The notes beneath the pieces were generated by a model. That model had not been told where the DNA came from and did no database searches. It worked only from the letters and a program-made list of their open reading frames with translations. From Betaproteobacteria bacterium (GTDB lineage Bacteria > Pseudomonadota > Gammaproteobacteria > Burkholderiales > Casimicrobiaceae), in the NCBI GenBank assembly GCA_005881895.1, contig VBCG01000007.1:1-32202 (forward strand): 32,202 bases of DNA. Direction: 5' to 3'. Both the position numbers and the translations under genes were made by a program. Positions 15,250 to 25,755 of the stretch are shown here, one piece after another. Position 1 is the stretch's first letter; each line of letters starts with the position of its first letter.

Positions 15250-17116
15250 ACTCCGCCGCCAGCCCGGCGAATTCTACCGGCACAGCGCTCGCGTGCTTGC
15301 CGTGGCAGCGATCGTCGGCATGTGCAGGTTCGAACAGAAATTTCTGCATGTCCCAAGCACCCGTCGGACAGCGCTCGGCACACAGGCCGCAATGGAGGCA
15401 AACGTCCTCGTCCTTCACCATCACGCGACCCGTTTTCACCGGCGCGGATACATACAGCGCCTGTTCGAGATCGGGCGCCGGCGCCATCAGTCGTGTTCGC
15501 AAATCAGGTTCGGCGCCGTTGACCGTGAACGTGATGCAATCCATCGGACAGATGTCGACACACGCGTCGCATTCGATGCAGAGCTTGTCCGAGAAAACGG
15601 TCTGCACGTCGCAGTTGAGGCATCGCTGCGCTTCTGCATAAGCGGTGCGCAGATCGAACCCCAGCTCGACTTCGGCGCGAATGTCCTTCAACGCGATGAC
15701 CTTGTCTTTGAGCGGCACACGGTAACGCTTGTCGCCATGGATCGCGTTGTCGTAGCTCCACTCGTGGATGCCCATCTTTTGCGAGAGCAGATTCACGTGC
15801 GCCGGCGGCCGCTTCGCGAGCGACTCGCCGTGGCAGTACAGATCGATCGAGATCGCCGCATCGTGCCCGTGCGCCACGGCCCAGATGATGTTCTTCGGTC
15901 CGAATGCAGCATCACCGCCGAAGAACACGTCGGGTCGCGTCGACGCCATCGTGGCCTTGTCGACGACCGGCATGTCGTGCGCGTCGAAGGCGATGCCCAG
16001 GTCGCGCTCGATCCATGGAAACGCGTTTTCCTGACCGATGGCGACGAGCACGTCGTCGCACGGGAAATGAACAACCGGCTCGCCCGTCGGCACGAGCTGC
16101 CGCCGACCATTCTTGTCCTTTTGCGGCGCGACTTTCTCGAACGTGACGCCGGTCAGCTTACCGTTGTCGTGCGTGAACGCCTTGGGAACAAGATAGTTGT
16201 GGATCGGGATGCCCTCGTGCATCGCATCCTCTTTTTCCCACGGCGATGCTTTCATCTCGTCGAAGCCCGAACGGACGATGACGTCGACTTGCTCGCCGCC
16301 CAAACGCCGCGAGCTGCGGCAGCAATCCATCGCGGTATTTCCCCCGCCCATCACGACGACGCGTTTGCCGATCGACGTGACGTGGCCGAACGACACCGAC
16401 GACAGCCAATCGATGCCGATATGAATGTTCTTGCGCGCCTCGTTGCGTCCGGGAATCGCGATATCGCGCCCGCGTGGCGCACCGCTGCCGACGAACACGG
16501 CGTCGAACTTTTGCTCGAGCAGCGCACGCATCGAGTCGACGCGGGTGCCGCCGCGAAATTCGATGCCTTGATCCAGGATGTAGCCCACTTCCTCGTCGAT
16601 CACGCTGTCCGGCAGGCGGAATTTCGGGATCTGCGTGCGCATCATGCCGCCGCCTTGACGGTCGCCGTCGAAGATCACGCACTCGTAGCCGAGCGGTACG
16701 AGATCGCGTGCAACAGTCAACGAAGCGGGCCCGGCGCCAACCAGCGCGATGCGTTTGCCATTACGCGCTGTTGGGGGCTTGGGGAGCCGTCCACGAATGT
16801 CGCCCTTGTAATCGGCGGCAACGCGTTTGAGTCGGCAGATCGCAACGGGCTCAGGCTTGGCGCTGGCTTTGCGGTGTTCGGGAGAACCTTCTTCGACGCG
16901 TCCGCGACGGCACGCCGGCTCGCAAGGACGATCGCACGTGCGGCCCAGAATCCCCGGGAAAACGTTCGATTCCCAGTTGACCATGTACGCGTCGCCGTAG
17001 CGGCCCGCCGCGATCAACCGGATATATTCAGGAACCGGAGTATGGGCCGGACAGGCCCACTGACAATCGACGACTTTATGGAAATAGTCCGGGTGCGCAA
17101 TATCCGTCGGGTTCAA
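15248..17116 (-). CDS. korC: GltD-like FAD/NAD(P) oxidoreductase with ferredoxin domains (KorC-like)
   Basis: A 622-residue flavoprotein. Domains in order: an N-terminal Fe-S domain of GltD type with CQWACP and CDRPCEPAC; an FAD-binding Rossmann motif (VGAGPASLTVARDL); an NAD(P)-binding motif (MGGGNTAMDCCRSSRR); the second flavin site (FFGGDAAFG); and a C-terminal pair of [4Fe-4S] motifs, CIECDACVDICP and CLHCGLCAERCP. Plain GltD is about 470 residues, so the ferredoxin tail is the extra part. With korAB it matches the three-subunit 2-oxoglutarate:NAD(P) oxidoreductase known from Thauera and Azoarcus, passing electrons between clusters and NAD(P). The start is a TTG with GAGGTAAAGG upstream; no in-frame ATG or GTG is available between the upstream stop and the domain. 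Confidence 0.88.
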   Translation of the reverse strand: MNPTDIAHPDYFHKVVDCQWACPAHTPVPEYIRLIAAGRYGDAYMVNWESNVFPGILGRTCDRPCEPACRRGRVEEGSPEHRKASAKPEPVAICRLKRVAADYKGDIRGRLPKPPTARNGKRIALVGAGPASLTVARDLVPLGYECVIFDGDRQGGGMMRTQIPKFRLPDSVIDEEVGYILDQGIEFRGGTRVDSMRALLEQKFDAVFVGSGAPRGRDIAIPGRNEARKNIHIGIDWLSSVSFGHVTSIGKRVVVMGGGNTAMDCCRSSRRLGGEQVDVIVRSGFDEMKASPWEKEDAMHEGIPIHNYLVPKAFTHDNGKLTGVTFEKVAPQKDKNGRRQLVPTGEPVVHFPCDDVLVAIGQENAFPWIERDLGIAFDAHDMPVVDKATMASTRPDVFFGGDAAFGPKNIIWAVAHGHDAAISIDLYCHGESLAKRPPAHVNLLSQKMGIHEWSYDNAIHGDKRYRVPLKDKVIALKDIRAEVELGFDLRTAYAEAQRCLNCDVQTVFSDKLCIECDACVDICPMDCITFTVNGAEPDLRTRLMAPAPDLEQALYVSAPVKTGRVMVKDEDVCLHCGLCAERCPTGAWDMQKFLFEPAHADDRCHGKHASAVPVEFAGLAAE

Positions 17117-17425
17117 ACCTTTACCTCTTCAGTGGCACGCCCGGCTCTCTTTATGCACTGACTGCAGCGGCAGCTCACGTATTCCGTTGCGATCGCGAGC
17201 CTCCCGAGCCGTTTGCGTTGCCGGGATGCTACGCCTGACGCGTTCGCATGGAAAGGCGACTCGCGTCGCGCGGCGTCGCGTTCGTCAGTTTTTTGCAACC
17301 TTGTTGCATTGCAGCATCCCCACACCCCGCATGTGGGCTACATTGCGATGCTGTCCGGTTAGACAAAGTTCGAACGCTAAAATGTGCGTCCGCGTTGACA
17401 TATCAAATCCCCATTTGTTCATTCG
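17117..17425. other. Divergent intergenic region between korC and selD
   Basis: About 309 bases without a gene. It must contain the promoter of the kor operon (leftward) and of selD (rightward). I see a small inverted repeat TGCAA-CCTTG-TTGCA near 17294-17308 and a GC-rich part near 17250-17285, but no convincing tRNA, riboswitch or regulator box. Confidence 0.5.
17378..17383 (+). promoter_or_regulatory. Possible -10 box for selD
   Basis: TAAAAT matches the -10 consensus at five of six bases and lies 42 bases before the selD start. No matching -35 is present at normal spacing, so the call is weak. Confidence 0.25.
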
Positions 17426-18481
17426 ATGAGCACAGAAGGCGGTAAACCCCGTCGCCTGACGCAGTTTTCGCACGGCGGCGGCTGCGGCTGCAAGATCGCG
17501 CCGGGGGTCCTCCAGCAAATCCTCGCCGGTTCGACGGCTGGATTGGTCCCGCCGGAGCTTATCGTCGGCATCGAAACGGCCGACGATGCCGCCGTCTATC
17601 GGATCAACGAAACCCAAGTGATCATCGCGACGACAGACTTTTTCATGCCGATCGTCGATGATCCCTACGACTTCGGCGCGATCGCCGCGACCAACGCGAT
17701 TTCGGACATCTACGCTATGGGCGGAACGCCGCTGTTCGCGCTCGCGCTTCTTGCGATGCCCGTAAAGGAACTGCCGATCGAAGCGATCCGCCGTATCGTC
17801 GCCGGCGGGGAGATGATCTGCGCCAAGGCAGGCATACCCATTGCCGGCGGACATACGATCGATTCGGTCGAACCGATCTATGGTCTCGCGGTGATCGGTG
17901 CCGGCAACCCCGACCACATCAAGCGTAACGGCGGGGCGGAAGTCGGCGATGCGTTGATCCTCGGCAAACCGCTCGGCGTCGGCATTTACAGCGCGGCATT
18001 ACGCAAGGATGCTCTGTCCATCGCGGCATATCGCACATTGATCGACAACACGACTCAGCTCAACACGCCGGGCATCGAATTGGGACGTCATCCCGCCGTT
18101 CACGCGATGACCGACGTGACCGGCTTCGGTTTGCTCGGACACTTGCTCGAAGTCTGCCGCGCGTCGCACGCCGGCGCATCGATCGACTTCGCGCGCGTTC
18201 CGCTATTGCCGGACGCGTTGGACTTCGCGAAGCGTGGCCATATCACCGGCGCATCAGGGCGCAATTTCGACGGCTATGGCTCCCAAGTGACGATTGCGCC
18301 GAAGCACGGCGAGATCGAGCGGGCACTTTTGACCGATCCGCAGACCTCGGGCGGGCTGCTCGTCGCATGCGACGTGGCTTATACCGACGAGGTTCTCCAC
18401 ATCTTCCGCAGCAAGGGTTTCGAGAATGCGGCGACTATAGGCGTAATGGTGGACGGTCCTTCGCACGTAAACGTCAGCTAA
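17426..18481 (+). CDS. selD: Selenide, water dikinase (SelD; possible SenC role)
   Basis: A 351-residue selenophosphate synthetase making selenophosphate from selenide and ATP. The flexible N-terminal catalytic loop reads GGGCGCK with Cys20 (the position that is Sec or Cys in the family) and Lys23; DDAAVY, TTDFFMP and [11 protein letters not shown] are the AIR-synthase-fold ATP/metal motifs, and [10 protein letters not shown] is the C-terminal hallmark. It is the Cys form, so no UGA recoding is needed. No strong Shine-Dalgarno precedes the ATG. It is followed 82 bases later by an EgtB/SenA-type gene in the same direction, so it may supply selenophosphate for selenoneine as well as for selenocysteine or selenouridine. 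Confidence 0.95.
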   Translation: MSTEGGKPRRLTQFSHGGGCGCKIAPGVLQQILAGSTAGLVPPELIVGIETADDAAVYRINETQVIIATTDFFMPIVDDPYDFGAIAATNAISDIYAMGGTPLFALALLAMPVKELPIEAIRRIVAGGEMICAKAGIPIAGGHTIDSVEPIYGLAVIGAGNPDHIKRNGGAEVGDALILGKPLGVGIYSAALRKDALSIAAYRTLIDNTTQLNTPGIELGRHPAVHAMTDVTGFGLLGHLLEVCRASHAGASIDFARVPLLPDALDFAKRGHITGASGRNFDGYGSQVTIAPKHGEIERALLTDPQTSGGLLVACDVAYTDEVLHIFRSKGFENAATIGVMVDGPSHVNVS

Positions 18482-18563
18482 GCCACGCGGGAATCAATTT
18501 CTGCGCGAGTTGTCTTGCCAAATAACCCTCCGCCTTGCGCGGCATATGCGTCTGGAGATACCG

Positions 18564-19862
<1,299 letters not shown>

Positions 19863-19865
19863 GCT

Positions 19866-20831
19866 CTAGGTCGCCCAGTACACGGCGAAATCGCGGGCCG
19901 GATCCTGCCAACATCGCACACAGGCGAATCCCGCCTCCTGCAGCAGCGTCGTGAATTCGGCCGGCGTGTACTTGTACGAATATTCGGTGTGAATCAGGTC
20001 GCCGGTGGCAAATGTGCGTGAAGTTCCATCGATGCGAACGACTTGCGGGGCTCGCGCCGCGAGATGCATTTCGACGCGGCCTTGTCGCTCGTTGTAGAAC
20101 GCGACATGTGCGAACGCGGCTGGATCGAAGTTCGATGCAATGATGTCGTTCACGTGGCGCAGCATATTGCGGTTGAACGCGGCGGTCACGCCCAGCGCGT
20201 CGTCGTATGCGGCCGTGAGGCGCCGCGATTCTTTCTTTGTGTCGACGCCGATGAGGAGGCCACTACGCCCCGAAGCCTCGGAGGCAATACAGTGCAGCTG
20301 AATGTCGGATAGAAAGCGGCGCGCTTCGCCGGGCAGGAAATTGCCAATCGACGAGCCCGGGTAGAAAAACATCGTCGGCGCGTCGCCAAGGTCGTTGCGC
20401 AAATCGAGGCCGCGGGTGAAATCGGCCACGATACCGGTCACCTCGAGCTCGGGAAACTCCGGTGCCATCCGCGCGAGAGCGCGCGCCAATGCGTCGCCGG
20501 CAATGTCGACGGCGATATAGCGCGTCGGAGCGAGAAAAGGCAGCCAGCCCTGCGCTTTACAGCAATCACCGGCGCCAAGGTCGACAAATTGCCGGCCACT
20601 TCCAATGGCTTCGGCAATTTCTTCACGGTGCTCGACGAAAATCGCGCGCTCGGTGCGCGTCGGGTAGTATTCCGGCAGCTCGCAGATCGCCCCAAACAGT
20701 GCGCAGCCCACCGAGTCGTAAAAATGCTTGGGTGCAATTGCCGGCGTATTCGCTAGAAGTCCTGCGACGATCGCGCGCCGCTCAGCGGCCGCGTCGGCGC
20801 GCAAACGATCGAAGAACCGGTAATCCGACAT
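19866..20831 (-). CDS. egtD: L-histidine N-alpha-methyltransferase EgtD
   Basis: A 321-residue SAM-dependent methyltransferase converting histidine to hercynine, the first step to ergothioneine and selenoneine. It shows KHFYDSVGCALFGAICELPEYYPTRTE near the N-terminus in family-typical form, the SAM motif DLGAGDCCK, YIAVDIAGDAL, FFYPGSSIGNFLPGEA and a C-terminal HTEYSYKYT segment. Length matches EgtD. ATG 20831 begins the conserved domain at SDYRFFDRL; the longer frame to 20969 is rejected as leader. It is convergent with egtB, with three bases between stops, so the pair is not one operon despite acting in one pathway. Confidence 0.95.
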   Translation of the reverse strand: MSDYRFFDRLRADAAAERRAIVAGLLANTPAIAPKHFYDSVGCALFGAICELPEYYPTRTERAIFVEHREEIAEAIGSGRQFVDLGAGDCCKAQGWLPFLAPTRYIAVDIAGDALARALARMAPEFPELEVTGIVADFTRGLDLRNDLGDAPTMFFYPGSSIGNFLPGEARRFLSDIQLHCIASEASGRSGLLIGVDTKKESRRLTAAYDDALGVTAAFNRNMLRHVNDIIASNFDPAAFAHVAFYNERQGRVEMHLAARAPQVVRIDGTSRTFATGDLIHTEYSYKYTPAEFTTLLQEAGFACVRCWQDPARDFAVYWAT

Positions 20832-20937
20832 GGGAGCACTTTGCCGAAGGATGAAGATGGACGGTAGACGGGTTATTTCGCGCCTACGTGTCAGTGTTCG
20901 TCTGACCGTGCAATGAAACGCGCGTCCGTCAAAGCCG

Positions 20938-22620
20938 ATGAGTCGCCTGCGACGGGACAATCCTTTCATTTCGAATGGCGGTCATCGCGATTCCGTTGTC
21001 GTCATGCCTGATCCCGACGCCGTGGTGACGCAAGAATTGCCGATCGCGGCGACGCAAACGGGATTCTTCGGTCTCTATCCCGCCGGCGATTTTCGTCTCA
21101 TCGACGGCAAATGCACTGATTGCGGCACGATTCCATCAGCGCGCTGGTACTTCGAGCACGAGACGATTGCTGTGCCTGCTGGCGGGCTGGCGATGGCAGG
21201 GTATGCGCGAAGAATCGCGACCTTCGATGACGTGCGCGCGTGGCACGCGGGGCGGTCCGACGACGCGCGGCCGGAGTACCCGCCGTTGGTATGGGTTGCG
21301 GCGCCGCAACTCGTCCGTCATGCGCGCCTGCGTGCGGACGGCGCATCACTCGATCTTGCGGGGACGGTGCTTCCGATCGAGCGCGTCGCTAAGATTCCGC
21401 TCAATCGGTCGTACTACGATGCGTCATCGACGCGTTTCTTCGCTTCGCGTCCGCTGACGGCGCGCGGTTGTCTCAATGCAAACGGCCGCTTTGTCGTGCG
21501 AACGCTGTGGCCGGAAGGCTTCCACCTCCGCGATGTGCCGCCATTTCGTGCATTGCCCGCGGATTTTGCACCTGCGCTTGCGCTGCGGCAGCTGATGCGC
21601 GAAGAGCCCAACGGTGGTGCACGAAGCCCCTTCGCGGCGTTCACTCTTTGGCAAAAAACGTCAACGGTGACGGACTGGCGCGGCCGCGCGGTGCTGGCCT
21701 TCATCGTGAATGGGGGGCAAGGCGACGACGATGAGGCGCACGCCGGGCATTTTGCCATCGTCACCGGACGCATCGCCGACGACGGCGCGATCGGCGATTG
21801 GCTTGTCAACAACTTCTACACGCTGGACGCCGAAAGCGAAAAGGGCATCATTGCCGCGCCGGTTCCCCTCGACAACTATCTCGCCGATTTGAACAGCGGC
21901 CAGGCGTACTACCGGCCGTCGTATCTGCTCGTGGCCGTCCTCAGCCGCGAACGCGCGACAGCGCTCGTGCAAGCGGCGCTCGGACGCGTCTACAACCAGT
22001 TCTACCGCCATCAACTCGTCTACTATCATCCGACGACGAACTGCACGAGCATCAGCGTCGATACGTTGCGCGCGCTCGGATTCGACGTGCCGGCGCGAGG
22101 ACCGACGAGCCGTCTACTCGCATGGGTTGGCTTTCCGTACTTTGCGGCAAAGGAACGATCGGTGGATAAAGCAAAGCTCGCGTTCGACTATCTGACGGTC
22201 GATCAGACGCGACTCATGCCGGCGGCTGCGATCGAGACCATTTTTGGCGGTCTGTTGTCGCTGTCGAGCGGGACGGCGACAACAGAGTCGGCCGACCGGT
22301 CGCTTGGACAAATGCTGGCGCAGGATCTCGATGCGCTCGCGTTTCTGCGGATCCCTCAGATTCCATCGAGTCGCGCTTGGGGCGATGCGCCGGCCGTCAA
22401 TGCGCGCGAATATCGAGCGCGCATGCCACGCGATCGCTCCAAGGTCCAAATCGTTCCCGTGCCGGTGCGCCCGTTTCCCGCACGGCTTCGCGACGATGAT
22501 CTGCAGCCATCGTCTCCGCATCCCTCCGAACGGGCAGCGCTGGCGTGGGGCATCGTGCTGCTCGTCGGCATTCCGGGGCTCATCGCAAAGGCTTGGAAGT
22601 ATCTGCGCGCTTCACGCTGA
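20938..22620 (+). CDS. Uncharacterised C-terminally anchored protein with a His/Cys hydrolase-like pattern
   Basis: A 560-residue protein I do not recognise with certainty. The N-terminal half has a CTDCGTIP motif and ALRQLMREE; the middle has HAGHFAIVTGR (His268, His271), WLVNNFYTLD and YHPTTNCTSISVDTLRALG with Cys369. A His then a Cys in an NC[TS] context recalls DUF4105-like or permuted NlpC/P60 cysteine hydrolases, which is inference. The C-terminus has one hydrophobic helix (about 536-553) followed by a basic tail. No N-terminal signal peptide is obvious. ATG 20938 and ATG 21004 are both possible; neither has a good ribosome site. Its last 41 bases overlap the convergent MFS gene. Confidence 0.75.
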   Translation: MSRLRRDNPFISNGGHRDSVVVMPDPDAVVTQELPIAATQTGFFGLYPAGDFRLIDGKCTDCGTIPSARWYFEHETIAVPAGGLAMAGYARRIATFDDVRAWHAGRSDDARPEYPPLVWVAAPQLVRHARLRADGASLDLAGTVLPIERVAKIPLNRSYYDASSTRFFASRPLTARGCLNANGRFVVRTLWPEGFHLRDVPPFRALPADFAPALALRQLMREEPNGGARSPFAAFTLWQKTSTVTDWRGRAVLAFIVNGGQGDDDEAHAGHFAIVTGRIADDGAIGDWLVNNFYTLDAESEKGIIAAPVPLDNYLADLNSGQAYYRPSYLLVAVLSRERATALVQAALGRVYNQFYRHQLVYYHPTTNCTSISVDTLRALGFDVPARGPTSRLLAWVGFPYFAAKERSVDKAKLAFDYLTVDQTRLMPAAAIETIFGGLLSLSSGTATTESADRSLGQMLAQDLDALAFLRIPQIPSSRAWGDAPAVNAREYRARMPRDRSKVQIVPVPVRPFPARLRDDDLQPSSPHPSERAALAWGIVLLVGIPGLIAKAWKYLRASR

Positions 22621-23794
22621 CCGCGCGCTGATACGCGTACAACGCGAGCGCCGCGCATCCGACGAGCGTCCATAGCGACACGTTGCGCGACGCATCGACG
22701 ACGAATACGAGCGTCAACGCGAGCGGCGCGATCGCCTTCGCGATGAATTGCGGTTGCGCGAGGCGGCCGAGCAGCGCGCCGTAACCGCGTGGCCCGAACA
22801 ACTCGGCGGGCACGGTGCCCCGCACGATCGTCATCACGCCGTTGCTCCATCCATAGAGCAGCGCGAATGCGAGCGCGACGATCCAGATTCCGCGCACTTG
22901 CGCGAGCACCAGCAACGACGCCGCCAGCAGCGCGAACGCGAGCGTTCCGACGAACAATGCGCGAACGTGCCGCGTGAAGGCAAACTCCATCACGCGTCCG
23001 GCGACCTGCATCGGGCCAATCAACGAACCGACCAGGACAGCATCCTGCGCGCTAAGCCCTGAAGTGGTGAGCAGCCCGATCAAGTGTGCGGAGAGCGCCG
23101 AGCTGATGAACGTCGCAAGCGCGAACGCACTCGCAATCCAAACGAATGCCGACCCCACCTGCGGCTGCATCGCACTCCTTTGCGGCGGCGATTCCGGAGG
23201 CGTGATGCGCGGCGCATCCCGAGGAAGGAAAGCGGCGTGCAATGGAAAGCACACGAGCGCATGGAGCGCGGCGTACACGCCAAACGCGGCGCGCCAGCCG
23301 ATGGTGTCGAGCAGATATTGCGACAGCGGCCAGAAAACGGTGCTCGCGAAACCGCCGAAGAGGGTCAACGCGGTGACGGCGTGCCGATACGAGACGCCCG
23401 AGATCCGGTGCAACGTCGCAAACGCCGGATCGTAGAGACAAGCCGCGCTTGCGACGCCGGCCAACACCCAACCGGCAAGCAACGTGATCGGTCCGCCCGA
23501 AAGCGCCAACGTGATGCATGCCAGCGCGCCGACGAGCGAGCCGCCCGCAAGAACGACGCGGCCGCCGCGCGCGTCGATCCTCCGGCCGACCCACGGCGAG
23601 ACGATGCCCGACACGAACAAGCCGCACGTAAAACTTCCGAACACGATGACATCGCTCGTCTTCAATTCCTCGCGCATCGCCGAACCCAACACGGCGATCG
23701 CATAGAACAGCGTTCCCCACGAGATGATTTGCGCGACACCAAGCGCCGGAACGACTCGACGCAAGTCGATGTCGGAATCGCTGTCAGATGTCAT
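22580..23794 (-). CDS. MFS transporter
   Basis: A 404-residue major facilitator protein with about twelve hydrophobic segments. The loop between helices 2 and 3 reads GRRIDARGGR (residues 70-79), a form of MFS motif A. The N-terminus is acidic (MTSDSDSDID) before the first helix QIISWGTLFYAIAVLG, a start typical of the oxalate/formate-antiporter-like and monocarboxylate-like branch. Substrate unknown. It ends inside the last codons of the convergent unknown gene, an overlap of 41 bases, and is divergent from the META-domain lipoprotein. Confidence 0.9.
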   Translation of the reverse strand: MTSDSDSDIDLRRVVPALGVAQIISWGTLFYAIAVLGSAMREELKTSDVIVFGSFTCGLFVSGIVSPWVGRRIDARGGRVVLAGGSLVGALACITLALSGGPITLLAGWVLAGVASAACLYDPAFATLHRISGVSYRHAVTALTLFGGFASTVFWPLSQYLLDTIGWRAAFGVYAALHALVCFPLHAAFLPRDAPRITPPESPPQRSAMQPQVGSAFVWIASAFALATFISSALSAHLIGLLTTSGLSAQDAVLVGSLIGPMQVAGRVMEFAFTRHVRALFVGTLAFALLAASLLVLAQVRGIWIVALAFALLYGWSNGVMTIVRGTVPAELFGPRGYGALLGRLAQPQFIAKAIAPLALTLVFVVDASRNVSLWTLVGCAALALYAYQRAVSVKRADTSKPLR

Positions 23795-23851
23795 CGTTGG
23801 CGGCTGCTAAGAATGCCGTATGATTTGAATGGGATGTCACGGGATGATTCA

Positions 23852-24349
23852 ATGGAGCGCACCCTTCTCAATCGTGTCGCTGTCGCGCTTGTCGTCTTCC
23901 TCGTCGGTGCGTGCTCCGCGAATGAAACGACGACGAAGCCATCATTGCCACCGGTTACGCCGATCATGGTGCCACCAACGATGACGAGCGCGAACGAACC
24001 CACCCTTGGTGGGCGCGTATGGGCGTGGCAAAGTACGCAGCCAGCGGGCAGCGAGCGTATTGTTCCCGACGCACCCGAACGCTATACGATTGAATTTCTG
24101 CCGGATGGTCGCGTGCAGTTGCGTGCCGACTGCAACCGAGGTAGTGCGGGATACGCGGCCGGCGCCAATCGATCGCTCTCGATTACAGCGGCAGCGACAA
24201 CGAAAATGGGGTGTCCTTCCGGATCGAAAGGAACCGAATTCCTGCGGCAGCTCACCGAAGTGAACGGCTACGATTTTGTAAACGGCAATCTTGTACTGAC
24301 GCTCAAGTCCAACGCCGGCGCAATGCGCTTTACGCCGGTGACGAAGTAA
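23852..24349 (+). CDS. META/HslJ-domain lipoprotein
   Basis: A 165-residue lipoprotein. The signal peptide ends in a lipobox LVGAC (Cys at about residue 21). A Thr/Pro-rich linker is followed by a META domain recognised by WAWQST near its start, YTIEFLPDGRVQLRADCNRGSAGY, the TTKMGCP stretch and a FLRQLTEVNGYDF segment. META-domain proteins such as HslJ have roles in heat and antibiotic tolerance, but the molecular function is unclear. ATG 23852 is chosen for its GGGAT eight bases upstream; ATG 23834 is an alternative adding six residues. Confidence 0.87.
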   Translation: MERTLLNRVAVALVVFLVGACSANETTTKPSLPPVTPIMVPPTMTSANEPTLGGRVWAWQSTQPAGSERIVPDAPERYTIEFLPDGRVQLRADCNRGSAGYAAGANRSLSITAAATTKMGCPSGSKGTEFLRQLTEVNGYDFVNGNLVLTLKSNAGAMRFTPVTK

Positions 24350-24967
24350 TTAGGAGGCTTTGGGCGCGGCAATCAGTCCACGCGCCGCAAGCTGTCCGAT
24401 GATGAGCTTGGCGAAGCCGGGTGTTTCCTGTCCCACGCTCGACGGATTGAATGTTTGCGTCGTACCCGACCAAACGACGCGTTTCGTCTTCACATCGAAC
24501 AAATTCGTTTCGACATTGGCGACGTCGTACTGCGTCACCTCCGGCACTGCGATCATCTGCGGTCCCCAAGGCCTGCCGTAGGGTCCGAAATAGATTGGGC
24601 CGGGAACCATCGTCGTCATCACCTGCGTCTTCGTGTCGACGCCCAATACGCGAACCAGCAGCAAACCATCGGCGCCTGATTTAGCGATGCCCTCGTTCCA
24701 TCCGGGCTCGTTCGCCCGCGCATTGTCAGGCAGGAATTGATAACCGGGAATGCCTTGCGTCCCCGTCGCGTTCAACTGCTGCGCAAAGATATCCTCGAAC
24801 ACACGCCGGTCGGTGAGATTCGCACCGACGCCGACGACCAGGATCTTTCGAAATGCGCCGCCGTTATAGCTTGTGTCGTACCACGCGCTCTGCAGCGACG
24901 TCGACGCGCATCCCGCGAGCAGCAATCCCGCGAAGAGCAACAACGTAGTGCGAACGGTCTTGCTCAT
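24350..24967 (-). CDS. Lipoprotein, DUF4136-like
   Basis: A 205-residue lipoprotein with signal peptide and lipobox LLAGC (Cys20). The mature part begins STSLQSAWYDTSYNGGAFRKILVVGVG and contains RRVFEDIFAQQL, a pattern like DUF4136 envelope lipoproteins; a Gly/Pro-rich segment (VPGPIYFGPYGRPWGP) sits near the middle and a NVETNLFDVKTKRVVWSG strand follows. Function unknown. Its stop is immediately adjacent to that of the convergent META-domain gene (no bases between). The enoyl-CoA hydratase lies 11 bases upstream on the same strand. Confidence 0.8.
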   Translation of the reverse strand: MSKTVRTTLLLFAGLLLAGCASTSLQSAWYDTSYNGGAFRKILVVGVGANLTDRRVFEDIFAQQLNATGTQGIPGYQFLPDNARANEPGWNEGIAKSGADGLLLVRVLGVDTKTQVMTTMVPGPIYFGPYGRPWGPQMIAVPEVTQYDVANVETNLFDVKTKRVVWSGTTQTFNPSSVGQETPGFAKLIIGQLAARGLIAAPKAS

Positions 24968-24978
24968 CGTGGTATCCG

Positions 24979-25755
24979 CTAGCGGTTCTTGAACACCGGC
25001 GGTCGCTTGTCGACAAAAGCGCGCATACCTTCCTTCTGATCGTCGAGCGCGAACGTCGAATGGAATTCACGCCGCTCGAACAGCAGACCTTCGGACAGCG
25101 ACAATTCGTACGCCCGGTTGATCGCCTCCTTGACCTTCATCACGACAGGAAGGGAGTGCGACGCGATTTTCGCCGCGAGCGCGAGCGCTTCGCTCTCGAG
25201 CTTGTCGGCGGGCACGACGCGTGCGACGAGCCCGCTGCGCTCGGCTTCGGCGGCATCGATCATCCGGCCGGTGAGACACCAATCCATCGCCTTCGCCTTG
25301 CCAACGGCGCGCGGCAGACGCTGGGTTCCACCAAATCCGGGCATTGTGCCGATCGTGATTTCGGGCTGACCGAACTTCGCGGTTTCCGCCGCGATAATGA
25401 TGTCGCACGCCATCGCCAGCTCGCAGCCGCCGCCAAGCGCATAGCCGGCGACCGCCGCGATCACCGGCTTGCGGACGCGGCGAACGTCGTCCCAGTCCTT
25501 CGTAATGTAATCGTCGCCGTAGACTTTCTGGTAATCCCATTCGGCCATCGCGCCGATGTCGGCGCCCGCTGCGAACGCTTTCTCGTTTCCGGTGACGACA
25601 ATGCAGCCGATCGCTGGATCAGCGTCGAACGCGAACAGCGCAGCTGACAATTCTTTCGCGAGTGCGCCGTTCAATGCATTGAGCCGCTGCGGACGATTCA
25701 AACGGATGACGCCGACGCGATCGCGCGTCTCAACGAGTATGTTTTCGTAGCTCAT
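24979..25755 (-). CDS. Enoyl-CoA hydratase/isomerase family protein
   Basis: A 258-residue crotonase, probably hydrating trans-2-enoyl-CoA in fatty-acid or aromatic-ring side-chain oxidation. It has the oxyanion-hole segments KAFAAGADI and [13 protein letters not shown], and both catalytic glutamates of the classical enoyl-CoA hydratase: Glu112 in GGGCE and Glu132 in [17 protein letters not shown]. Length is standard. It starts at ATG 25755. It lies downstream of the TRAP operon, with a 304-base palindrome-bearing gap between, so it may or may not be co-transcribed. Confidence 0.94.
   Translation of the reverse strand: MSYENILVETRDRVGVIRLNRPQRLNALNGALAKELSAALFAFDADPAIGCIVVTGNEKAFAAGADIGAMAEWDYQKVYGDDYITKDWDDVRRVRKPVIAAVAGYALGGGCELAMACDIIIAAETAKFGQPEITIGTMPGFGGTQRLPRAVGKAKAMDWCLTGRMIDAAEAERSGLVARVVPADKLESEALALAAKIASHSLPVVMKVKEAINRAYELSLSEGLLFERREFHSTFALDDQKEGMRAFVDKRPPVFKNR

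Noticed and set aside
15197-17161. 654-codon open frame on plus, antisense to korC
   Set aside because: It is the mirror of a strongly conserved flavoprotein, has low-complexity Arg/His/Asp composition and no recognisable motif. High GC keeps antisense frames open.
17365-17383. GTTCGAAC resembling a tRNA T-loop near selD
   Set aside because: The flanking bases do not pair as a T-stem and no acceptor or anticodon arm can be drawn.
17395-17406. TTGACATATCAA, looking like an FNR/Anr box or a -35 for selD
   Set aside because: The half-sites are spaced four rather than six bases, so it does not fit FNR, and as a -35 it would place transcription start inside the gene.
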